From Megasphaera sp. UBA1696 (GTDB lineage: Bacteria > Bacillota > Negativicutes > Veillonellales > Megasphaeraceae), in contig DCJQ01000009.1 of the NCBI GenBank assembly GCA_002319965.1, positions 1 to 40,398 of the forward strand: a stretch of DNA of 40,398 nucleotides. Reading direction: 5' to 3'. Below the pieces are notes generated by a model. It did not search any database, had not been told where the DNA came from, and worked only from the letters and a program-made list of their open reading frames with translations. A program made the translations under genes and the position numbers. Positions 13,968 through 21,119 of the stretch are shown here, in pieces. Numbering within the stretch: position 1 is the stretch's first letter; each line of letters begins with the position of its first letter.

Positions 13968-13975
13968 TTACGCAA

Positions 13976-15919
13976 TTACTCTTGAGGACGTTTTTTGCGG
14001 AAAATACCGAGTAAGATGGCTGCTACGATGACACCGGCGATTAAAGAGACGATATACATGGGCCAATTGGTGATGACACCGAATACGAAGATACCGCCGT
14101 GAGGTGCCGGAAGAGCGCAGCCAAAGAGCATGGAAAGGGAGCCGGCTACAGCGGAACCGATGGCGCAGGCCGGAATGACGCGAAGCGGGTCAGAGGCTGC
14201 AAAAGGAATGGCGCCTTCGGTAATGAAAGACAGGCCCATGATAAAGTTGGTAATCGTCGACTGCCGTTCTTTCGGCGTAAACTTATTTCTAAAAATCAGC
14301 ATGGCCAGAGCGATTGCCAAAGGCGGAACCATGCCGCCGGCCATGACCGAGGCCATGATGCCCGAGCTGACAGCCTGCCCGGTCGCACTCATGAGCGAGG
14401 CCGTCCCAAAGACGTAGGCTGCCTTGTTGATCGGACCGCCAAAGTCGATAGACATCATGCCGCCCAGGACGAAACCGAGGACGATGCGGCTCGACGTGGT
14501 CATGCTGTTGAGGCTGTCGAACAACCAGGTATTAAAGATAGCCGTCGGCGGGTTGATAACAAAGGTCATGATAAGGCCGATGAGAACCAGACCTAAAACC
14601 GGATAAAACAGGATGGGCTTCGTACCTTCCAGGGATTCCGGCAGGACCGACAAGACTTTTTTCAATAAAAGAACCAGATACCCGGCAATGAAACCTGCAA
14701 AGAGAGCTCCAAAGAAACCGGATCCGCCCGTTGTCGCCAGGAACCCGCCGACGATACCGGGCATGAGAGCCGGTCGTTCGCCGATACTCATGGCAATGTA
14801 TCCGGCCAGGATAGGCATCATCATGCTGAAGGACAAACCGCCAATATTTTTCAATAAGGCAGCTACGGGAGTCCCACTGCCGAAATTTGCCGCACCGGCA
14901 TTGTCCATATCAAAGAGGAAGGCCAAGGCGATGAGAATACCGCCGCCGATAACGAAGGGCAGCATATGGGATACGCCATTCATCAAATGTTTATAAATCT
15001 GACGGCCCACGCTTTCCTTTTCGGCACTTTCAACAGCTACCGATTCAGAAGATGATTCCGACCCCTGATAAACGGGAGCTTTGCCGTCGAGGACAGTCTG
15101 AATCAATTCTTCCGGAATTTTGATGCCGTTGGCAACTTTGGTGAAGATAACCTTCTTACCGGCAAAGCGCTGAACCGGTACATCCTTGTCGACGGCGACG
15201 ATGACGCCGACAGCCCGCTTGATATCGGCTTCGGTCAGGTGATTTTTTACCCCGCCGGAACCGTTGGTTTCAACTTTGATGTCGACGCCCATGGCAGCGG
15301 CCTTATTTTCCAAAGCTTCCGCAGCCATATAGGTATGGGCAATGCCCGTCGGGCAAGCGGTAACACCGACGACGAAGGGTCGTTCAGACGGAGCCGCTTC
15401 TTCAGCCGGCGTTTCATCAGAGGCTTCTTCAGCAGCCGCTTCGGCGGCTTCTGCTTCGATCTGTTCCGCTTCGGCCTTATCGATAATCGCCAGGTATTCT
15501 TCCGGCGTCTTAGCCTGCATCAACGCATCGCGAAAATCATCATCCATGAGCATACGGCTCAAGCGGCTCAACACTTCCAAATGAACGTTGGCGCCGCCGG
15601 CAGGTGCTGCAATCAGGAAGAAGAGGTGAGCCGGTTCATCATCGAGGCTTTCATAGTCGACGCCGTCTCGGACGATCATCGATGCCAAGCCAGGTTCGTT
15701 TACGGCTTCCGTTTTCGCATGAGGAATGGCAATGCCTTCACCGATTCCCGTACTGCCTTCGGCTTCACGAGCCAGTACGCGTTCTTTGTACAACGCTTTG
15801 TCATTCAAATTACCGCCGGCATCCATGAGGTCGACGAGGTGGCCAATGGCCGCTGTCTTATCGGCAACAACGGCATTAAGGTCAATGCTCTGCTTCTTGA
15901 GTAAATCTACAATACGCAT
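13976..15919 (-). CDS. fruA: fructose PTS enzyme IIABC
   Basis: A 647-residue membrane transporter that takes up fructose as fructose 1-phosphate. In order: EIIA (about 1-150, phosphohistidine His67 in GIAIPHAKT), an Ala/Glu-rich linker (about 151-178), EIIB (about 180-280, phosphocysteine in GVTACPTGIAHTYMAA) and the EIIC membrane domain (about 305-645, beginning GRQIYKHLMNGVSHMLPFVI). This A-B-C order is that of the Firmicutes fructose permease. ATG at 15919 follows AAGGAGTGA. It lies after fruR-fruK and before ptsHI in one operon, so the whole phosphate chain is encoded together. Confidence 0.95.
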   Translation of the reverse strand: MRIVDLLKKQSIDLNAVVADKTAAIGHLVDLMDAGGNLNDKALYKERVLAREAEGSTGIGEGIAIPHAKTEAVNEPGLASMIVRDGVDYESLDDEPAHLFFLIAAPAGGANVHLEVLSRLSRMLMDDDFRDALMQAKTPEEYLAIIDKAEAEQIEAEAAEAAAEEASDETPAEEAAPSERPFVVGVTACPTGIAHTYMAAEALENKAAAMGVDIKVETNGSGGVKNHLTEADIKRAVGVIVAVDKDVPVQRFAGKKVIFTKVANGIKIPEELIQTVLDGKAPVYQGSESSSESVAVESAEKESVGRQIYKHLMNGVSHMLPFVIGGGILIALAFLFDMDNAGAANFGSGTPVAALLKNIGGLSFSMMMPILAGYIAMSIGERPALMPGIVGGFLATTGGSGFFGALFAGFIAGYLVLLLKKVLSVLPESLEGTKPILFYPVLGLVLIGLIMTFVINPPTAIFNTWLFDSLNSMTTSSRIVLGFVLGGMMSIDFGGPINKAAYVFGTASLMSATGQAVSSGIMASVMAGGMVPPLAIALAMLIFRNKFTPKERQSTITNFIMGLSFITEGAIPFAASDPLRVIPACAIGSAVAGSLSMLFGCALPAPHGGIFVFGVITNWPMYIVSLIAGVIVAAILLGIFRKKRPQE

Positions 15920-15987
15920 CTACATCACTCCTTCTCGCTTTAATTCTCTATACCATTCAATTCTCTATACAAAAAGTACAACTTCAC

Positions 15988-16893
15988 TTATAACTGGGAA
16001 TAAATGTCCCGAATCTGGGATTCCGTTGCCAGCCATTCGTTAAAGGCCGAAGCACTGCCGGCACTGATACCCGTCTTCAAAGCTTCATCGAGGTCGCCCT
16101 CAGACGATTCGAAACCGGCCAGGAATCCGGCAACCATACTGTCTCCGGCACCGACAGAATTGACCAGTGTGCCCTTCGGGGACGGACGGCGATATACTTT
16201 TCCGTCTTCGCCGAGAAGAAGCGCTCCGTCTCCCCCGAGAGAAACGAGGACGTTGCGTGCCCCCATAGCCTGCAGCTGTTTCGCGCAGACAATGATTTCA
16301 TCATCCGTCTTGAGATCGACGCTGAACAGTTCGCCTAATTCAAAATTATTCGGTTTAATGAGGAACGGTCTGTATTTGATGACATTTTTCAATAAATCGC
16401 CCGTAGCATCGACGACGACGCGGATATCCCGGCCTTGAAGGCGCTTCAAGATCTGTTCATAAATATCGTCCGGAATATCACTGGGAATGCTGCCGGCCAA
16501 GACCAACGTATCGCCATCAGCAATGGCATCGATTTGTGCCAAAAGGGCATTCAGCTTATCTTCAGGAATATTCGGTCCCATGCCGTTAACAGCCGTTTCA
16601 TCATCGGCACTGACCTTGAGGTTAATGCGCGAGCATCCTTCGTCGAGGAGGATAAAATCCGTATCCCCGCCGTTTTCTTTAGCCAGGCGTTCGATTTCCT
16701 TACCCGTAAAGCCGGCCACAAAGCCCAGCATCTTAGACGGGATATGAAGGTTGCCGAGAACGAGGGATACATTGATGCCCTTGCCGCCGGGATAAATCAT
16801 TTCTTGCTCTGCCCGATTGATATCACCGGCTGTAAATTTCTTCATATGGACAACATAATCTAAGGATGGGTTGAACGTAACTGTATAAATCAC
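15988..16893 (-). CDS. fruK: 1-phosphofructokinase
   Basis: A 301-residue PfkB-family kinase that turns fructose 1-phosphate into fructose 1,6-bisphosphate for glycolysis. It shows the sugar-binding motif YPGGKGINVS near residue 34, the ATP-site pattern VSLGGDGALL and the catalytic anion hole with base Asp in NSVGAGDSMVAGF near residue 250. GTG overlaps the fruR stop codon (GTGA), so translation is coupled, with GGAGG 10 bases upstream inside fruR. Another PfkB substrate, such as tagatose 6-phosphate, is possible by sequence alone, but the operon makes fructose 1-phosphate the clear choice. Confidence 0.94.
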   Translation of the reverse strand: MIYTVTFNPSLDYVVHMKKFTAGDINRAEQEMIYPGGKGINVSLVLGNLHIPSKMLGFVAGFTGKEIERLAKENGGDTDFILLDEGCSRINLKVSADDETAVNGMGPNIPEDKLNALLAQIDAIADGDTLVLAGSIPSDIPDDIYEQILKRLQGRDIRVVVDATGDLLKNVIKYRPFLIKPNNFELGELFSVDLKTDDEIIVCAKQLQAMGARNVLVSLGGDGALLLGEDGKVYRRPSPKGTLVNSVGAGDSMVAGFLAGFESSEGDLDEALKTGISAGSASAFNEWLATESQIRDIYSQL

Positions 16894-17651
16894 AGGATAT
16901 GCACCTCCGTAATTTGCTGATACGGTTTGTAATCGAGGCTGTCATCGTCCCGCGCCGTAATCAGCGTAACCATTGACAATTCTGCAAATGTAATATGTGA
17001 AGATAAGCCGAACTTACTGGAATCCGCCAAGACAAAGCGATCCAAGCACTGTCCCAAAGCGGCTCTTTTACAAACGGCCTCTTCATCATCGGGCGTCGTG
17101 CAGCCGGAATGGACCGCAATGCCGTTGGCACCAAAAAAGCCTTTCGTAAAATGGTATCGGCCAATCATGTCTCTCATTTCACTGCCGACGATGGCTTCCG
17201 TATCGCCCTTCACTCGTCCGGGAACGATGTAAACCCTGCCGCCGATGCGGCCTAATTTCTGTGCCAAGGGGATACTGTTCGTAACGAATGTCGCTTCTGA
17301 ACCGGCCAGGAACTCGACGAGCTGTTCCGTCGTCGAACCGGCATCGAGATATACAAAGTCCTCTTTATGAATCAGTCGGGCTGCATACTGAGCAATACGC
17401 CGCTTTTCACTCATATGAATGGAATATTTGTCCTGCAAATTTTCCATATCCGCTTCATATAAAGAATCGTCTCGAAGGGTCGTCGCTCCGCCATGAACAC
17501 GGCGCAGGCGCCCTTCCCGATCAAGGGTCAGTAAATCCCGGCGGACTGTCGATTCCGAGATGTTCAAAAAACCAACTAAATCCTGAACAGATACGGCTCC
17601 GCTCGTATTGACGAGTCGCATTATTTTTTCATGTCTTTCTTCAGTCAGCAT
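16890..17651 (-). CDS. fruR: DeoR-family regulator of the fructose operon
   Basis: A 253-residue DeoR-family regulator. The N-terminal helix-turn-helix pattern ISESTVRRDLLTLDREGRLRRVHGGA spans about residues 29-55, and the C-terminal sugar-phosphate sensor has YLDAGSTTEQLVEFL and a late ADSSKFG motif. Such proteins leave DNA when fructose 1-phosphate (or a related ester) binds. ATG at 17651 is chosen because AAGGAAG lies about 8 bases upstream; an earlier in-frame codon at 17714 would put 21 poorly conserved residues ahead of the family start. It leads the fru operon and probably binds the AATCAAA repeats upstream. Confidence 0.92.
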   Translation of the reverse strand: MLTEERHEKIMRLVNTSGAVSVQDLVGFLNISESTVRRDLLTLDREGRLRRVHGGATTLRDDSLYEADMENLQDKYSIHMSEKRRIAQYAARLIHKEDFVYLDAGSTTEQLVEFLAGSEATFVTNSIPLAQKLGRIGGRVYIVPGRVKGDTEAIVGSEMRDMIGRYHFTKGFFGANGIAVHSGCTTPDDEEAVCKRAALGQCLDRFVLADSSKFGLSSHITFAELSMVTLITARDDDSLDYKPYQQITEVHIL

Positions 17652-17711
17652 CGCATCACTTCCTTTTCCAGCCTCCTCTCGCCATATTATATCGTTATTT
17701 TCATTCATTTT

Positions 17712-17750
17712 CAATCAAATGCAAGCATTATAATCAAAAAGCAATCAAAT
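17712..17750. promoter_or_regulatory. fru operon promoter region with AATCAAA repeats
   Basis: CAATCAAAT occurs at 17712-17720 and again at 17742-17750, exactly 30 bp apart, with a third AATCAAA at 17732-17738. A minus-strand TATAAT (17727-17732) lies between them; no good -35 is present. Direct repeats near three helical turns apart are typical of DeoR-family operators, so these are likely FruR sites. Confidence 0.6.
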
Positions 17751-17809
17751 TCGTTCATTTATGTGCTCAACTCATTCAAGTGATTTTATTCACATAGAAA
17801 TAAAAAGAA

Positions 17810-17845
17810 GGAAGGAAACTGCCATTTAAAGGACAATTTCCTTCC
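17810..17845 (-). terminator. terminator of the OFA transporter gene
   Basis: A stem of GGAAGGAAA with TTTCCTTCC, extended by wobble pairs, is followed on the minus strand by a T-rich stretch. It lies about 50 bp after the transporter stop codon. Confidence 0.8.
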
Positions 17846-17896
17846 ATAAGCCGATGATGAATCGGTCGAGTCAATCATTTCTGTTTAAGAAAGCAC

Positions 17897-19144
17897 TTAC
17901 ATACCGGTACTCCGGGACGGCTGGGCCGTCGTTTCAATTCCGTGACGGGTCTGATATTTCAAGAATGCCATCAGTACCAAAGCCACCACAAAGGCTCCGA
18001 CGAAGAAATACAGCGTCGTAGCATAGCTGTTCGTCGTTTCTTTGATAATGGATACCAAGACCGGACCGGCTACGCCGGCAGCCCCCCAAGCCGTCAAGAT
18101 ACGGCCGTGAATAGCGCTGAGATACTTGGTCCCAAAGAGGTCGCTGAGGTAAGCCGGCATGCAGGAAAAACCGCCGCCATAGCAAGTAATGATGAGCAGG
18201 AGGAGGATTTGGAAGCTGAAAGCGCTGGTTACATTGGCAAGCTGCCAGAAGGCCAGGATTTCAATAGCGAAGAATAAGACATACGTCGACGAACGGCCGA
18301 TATAATCGGAGACGGTAGCCCAAGCAATACGGCCGGCACCGTTCAAGAGGCCGATGAGGCCGACCATCGAAGCCGCTGCCATGGGGGACATGCCGACGAC
18401 ATCCTGGGCCATGGGAGAAGCGACGGCCAAGAGGGCGATGCCGCAGGTAATGTTGGTAAAGAAGAGCCACCAGATTGCGTAAAACTGCCATGTTTTCATG
18501 GAATCGCGAACGGTAAACTGAGGCTGTGCATCAGCATATTCAACGCTCGATTTCTTTTCAGCAGCGGCTGCCGAATCTTCTTCGGGAGGTGCTAAATATA
18601 AGGAAGATGCCGTCATAATGACCATATATACAATACCGAGGATGATGAAATTAGCGACCAGACCAAAAGACTGAACCAGAATTTGCATAGCAGGACCGGC
18701 GATCAGGCTGGCAAAACCAAAGCCCATGATGGCCAGGCCCGTTGCGAAGCCGCGGTTTTCAGGGAACCATTTAACCAACGTCGATACCGGCGTAATGTAG
18801 CCCGTCCCCAGGCCGATGCCGCCGATGACGCCGTAGAACAAATAGAGCATGGGCAGGCTGTGCAGGTAGAGGGCTGCTGCCGTACCGAACATGGCCGATA
18901 CGAAGAAAGTCATCGACAAGAGACCCGATTTGCGAGGTCCGATTTTTTGAACGAAACTGCCCAAGAAACCGGCCGACAAGCCCAGGAATAAAATAGCTAA
19001 AGAAAAAGTCCACGTCGTTTCCTGCAGGCTAAAGCCCATAGCTTCCATGATCGGCTTGGTCAAAACGCTCCAAGCGTAGACACTGCCGATACAAATATGG
19101 AGGCCGATAGCCGACAAAGCGATGAGCCAACGATTTCTTTTCAT
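17897..19144 (-). CDS. MFS transporter, oxalate/formate antiporter (OFA) family
   Basis: A 415-residue, 12-helix major-facilitator protein. The start RNRWLIALSAIGLHICIGSVYAWSV and the segment GGIGLGTGYITPVSTLVKWF near residue 112 are typical of the OFA family. OFA members exchange oxalate and formate or carry other small monocarboxylates. The ZTP riboswitch directly upstream ties it to folate and one-carbon metabolism, so formate is the most attractive substrate; this is inference. ATG at 19144 follows AAGGAG. It is a single-gene unit with its own promoter, riboswitch and terminator. Confidence 0.9.
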   Translation of the reverse strand: MKRNRWLIALSAIGLHICIGSVYAWSVLTKPIMEAMGFSLQETTWTFSLAILFLGLSAGFLGSFVQKIGPRKSGLLSMTFFVSAMFGTAAALYLHSLPMLYLFYGVIGGIGLGTGYITPVSTLVKWFPENRGFATGLAIMGFGFASLIAGPAMQILVQSFGLVANFIILGIVYMVIMTASSLYLAPPEEDSAAAAEKKSSVEYADAQPQFTVRDSMKTWQFYAIWWLFFTNITCGIALLAVASPMAQDVVGMSPMAAASMVGLIGLLNGAGRIAWATVSDYIGRSSTYVLFFAIEILAFWQLANVTSAFSFQILLLLIITCYGGGFSCMPAYLSDLFGTKYLSAIHGRILTAWGAAGVAGPVLVSIIKETTNSYATTLYFFVGAFVVALVLMAFLKYQTRHGIETTAQPSRSTGM

Positions 19145-19184
19145 GATCCATTATCTCCTTCCAGGTAGGGAGCCAAGAGGTCTG

Positions 19185-19254
19185 AAAAAAAAATATACCG
19201 ACCCCCGGGCCCAAGAATATGTTAGTAGCATACACTTGCCCAGACGGTCGGCAT
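19185..19254 (-). terminator. riboswitch-controlled terminator upstream of the OFA gene
   Basis: On the minus strand ATGCCGACC (19246-19254) can pair over nine positions with GGTCGGTAT (19195-19203), followed by nine T residues (19185-19193). GGGC/GCCC can extend the stem inside. The left arm uses bases of the riboswitch 3' domain, so folding of the ligand-bound aptamer and of this terminator exclude one another. Ligand should therefore turn expression on. Confidence 0.75.
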
Positions 19255-19312
19255 GAAATGGCTTCGTACAGTTCACGTGGTTGCTCCACTTGAATCCGTC
19301 AGTCCTGTACGA
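19237..19312 (-). ncRNA. ZTP (pfl motif) riboswitch aptamer
   Basis: The leader folds as the ZTP/ZMP class. P1 is eight perfect pairs (TCGTACAG 19305-19312 with CTGTACGA 19264-19271). P2 is GTGG/CCAC (19286-19289 with 19277-19280). The conserved 3' domain reads GCCGACCGTCTGGGCA (ending at 19237). The class-defining pseudoknot forms between GACGG (19296-19300) and CCGTC (19243-19247). ZTP riboswitches sense 10-formyltetrahydrofolate shortage through the purine intermediate ZMP/ZTP and control purine and one-carbon genes. Assigned from recalled consensus and covariation visible by eye. Confidence 0.88.
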
Positions 19313-19325
19313 ATCTGCTGATGTT

Positions 19326-19354
19326 ATTATACGAATATTGATTTATTTTGTCAA
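19326..19354 (-). promoter_or_regulatory. consensus promoter of the OFA transporter gene
   Basis: On the minus strand TTGACA and TATAAT are perfect and separated by exactly 17 bp. Transcription should start near 19319, a few bases before the riboswitch P1 helix, giving a leader of about 175 bases. Confidence 0.92.
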
Positions 19355-19363
19355 TATCCAATT

Positions 19364-20392
19364 TTAAGCGGCCGGTGAAAAGGGAACGTAGTCCTTCGAA
19401 TCCTGTGACTGGCTGCCCGTCTTTTGCGCTTTTTCTGCACCCGGATTCTGTTCCTGCTGAGCGGCTAATTCAGCGGCCTGCTGCTGCTTTTCCTGAATAT
19501 CCGATAAGGTCTGTCCGGCCGGTGCATGGCGTACGATGTAGACATTTTCTGCCGGTTCCGCATCCTTCAGGGCCGAAAAAGCATAGGTCATCAATTTCTG
19601 GGCATCGCCATAGCGGTCACTCGAATTCATGATCGACGCAATGACCGTCCGGCCGTCTCTCGTTGCCGAAACGACCAGGCAGGGACCGCCGGCATTGGTC
19701 GTACCGGTCTTGATGCCGTTGGCGCCGTCAAAGCCGCTGGTCAAAAATTCGTTGGTCGACGTGCAGTGCTTGAATCCGCCGTCCATATAGGGCATGTCGA
19801 ATTCGCTGCGGCTGACCATAGCCTGAAATTCAGGAATCTTCATGCCATAGGCAGCGATGACAGCCATATCGCGGGCCGTCGAGTAGTGGTTCGTGTCAGG
19901 AAGGCCGTGAGGATTGGCAAAGTGCGTATGAGAAGCGCCTAAAGCAGCTGCTTTTTCATTCATCTTGGCGACAAAATCAGATTCTGTCGGCGTCACCGTT
20001 TCGGCGACGGCAACGGCCGCATCACAGCCCGATACGAGCATCATGCCGGTCATGCCATTGCTGAGGGTAATCTGATCGCCCGGTTTGATACCGAGAACGG
20101 AGGCATCGCTTTCGATGTCATAAATATCATTGGTAATGGTAAGGGGCTTATCCATCATATTCTGGGCCTTGCCGAGCTCAATGCCCAGGATAGCCGTCAT
20201 AATCTTGGTCGTGCTGCCGGGATAGGCCAGGTCATCGGCATTTTTCGCATAGAGTTCATCCCCCGTATCGGCATCCATCACATAGGCTGCATGAGCCTCG
20301 ATATCCGGTTTCTGCAGTTCATCGGCAAAGACCGGAGCTGCCATCGTCATACAGGCAGCGGCAGCCAAACAAATCATTTTTTTTAAAGACAT
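19364..20392 (-). CDS. dacA: D-alanyl-D-alanine carboxypeptidase (DacA/DacF type, peptidase S11)
   Basis: A 342-residue penicillin-binding carboxypeptidase that trims peptidoglycan side chains outside the inner membrane. It has a signal peptide (cleavage near AFADE or VFADE, residue 23), the catalytic SxxK box STTK (Ser60, Lys63) and KTG at 228-230. Motif 2 reads SGC (121-123) where SxN is usual. The C-terminus after about residue 285 is a Gln/Glu/Ala-rich tail without a clear membrane anchor helix. ATG at 20392 follows AAAGGAGAGG. It lies 15 bp after rsmG and is probably the last gene of the mnmE-mnmG-rsmG operon. Confidence 0.92.
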   Translation of the reverse strand: MSLKKMICLAAAACMTMAAPVFADELQKPDIEAHAAYVMDADTGDELYAKNADDLAYPGSTTKIMTAILGIELGKAQNMMDKPLTITNDIYDIESDASVLGIKPGDQITLSNGMTGMMLVSGCDAAVAVAETVTPTESDFVAKMNEKAAALGASHTHFANPHGLPDTNHYSTARDMAVIAAYGMKIPEFQAMVSRSEFDMPYMDGGFKHCTSTNEFLTSGFDGANGIKTGTTNAGGPCLVVSATRDGRTVIASIMNSSDRYGDAQKLMTYAFSALKDAEPAENVYIVRHAPAGQTLSDIQEKQQQAAELAAQQEQNPGAEKAQKTGSQSQDSKDYVPFSPAA

Positions 20393-20407
20393 AATTGTAC
20401 CTCTCCT

Positions 20408-21118
20408 TTATAAAGGATTTTTTACAGCCATTTTCGGCTTGCGCGGATATTTTTTAGGACTTTCGCCAGTCTTTTGAATATAGATGACGGCCCGCACCTC
20501 ATCGAGTCCCGGAAGCTGAACCGCCTTCACACGGGCCACCGTACCGCCTAAAATCTTCAAGGCCTTTTCAGCCTCTTTCAGTTCGTCCTCATATTGGGCG
20601 CCCTTTAAAGAAATGAAATAACCGTCCTGTTTGACATAAGGCAGAGCCCATTCAGCCAGAATGTTTAAACGAGCCACAGCTCGGCTGGTCACGACGTCAA
20701 AGGCACTGCGATAGGTAGGCTGATGGGCCGCCTCTTCGGCCCGACCGTGAAGGAAGTCGGCAGTAAGTCCCAATTGATCGACCAGTTTCTGCAAAAAAGT
20801 AAGTCGTTTTTGCAGGGAGTCAAAAAAGGTGACCTTCAAATCCGGGCGATAGATGAGCAGGGGCAGGCCGGGAAACCCGGCGCCGGTTCCCAAATCGAGA
20901 ACGGACGCCCCTGCCGTAAAGCAATCCGCTTCATAACAGGAAAGACTGTCGGCCATGTGTTTAATCGCTACTTCTTTAGGCTCGGTAATGGCCGTCAGGT
21001 TCATGACCTTATTGGTTTCAATTAATTGTTCATGAAAGACGTCGAATTGGCGGAGCTGTTCCTCCGTAACCGAAAGTCCCATGGCCGTAAGAGCCGATTG
21101 TAATTCACTGCCAAACAT
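20408..21118 (-). CDS. rsmG: 16S rRNA (guanine-N7) methyltransferase
   Basis: A 236-residue SAM-dependent enzyme (GidB) that methylates N7 of G527 in 16S rRNA; loss gives low-level streptomycin resistance in other species. It shows the N-terminal pattern NLTAITEPKEVAIKHMADSL and the SAM-binding motif LDLGTGAGFPGLPL near residue 70, then TSRAVARL. The C-terminus is a basic Lys/Pro-rich tail. The start codon lies one base after the mnmG stop, with a G-rich ribosome-binding site inside mnmG, so translation is coupled. In many Firmicutes noc/parA/parB follow rsmG; here dacA follows instead. Confidence 0.94.
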   Translation of the reverse strand: MFGSELQSALTAMGLSVTEEQLRQFDVFHEQLIETNKVMNLTAITEPKEVAIKHMADSLSCYEADCFTAGASVLDLGTGAGFPGLPLLIYRPDLKVTFFDSLQKRLTFLQKLVDQLGLTADFLHGRAEEAAHQPTYRSAFDVVTSRAVARLNILAEWALPYVKQDGYFISLKGAQYEDELKEAEKALKILGGTVARVKAVQLPGLDEVRAVIYIQKTGESPKKYPRKPKMAVKNPL

Positions 21119-21119
21119 A

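Noticed and set aside
19268..19284. GTTCACGTGG as a parS-like site
   Set aside because: Only the core and one half match, and the bases are explained by the P2 region of the ZTP riboswitch.
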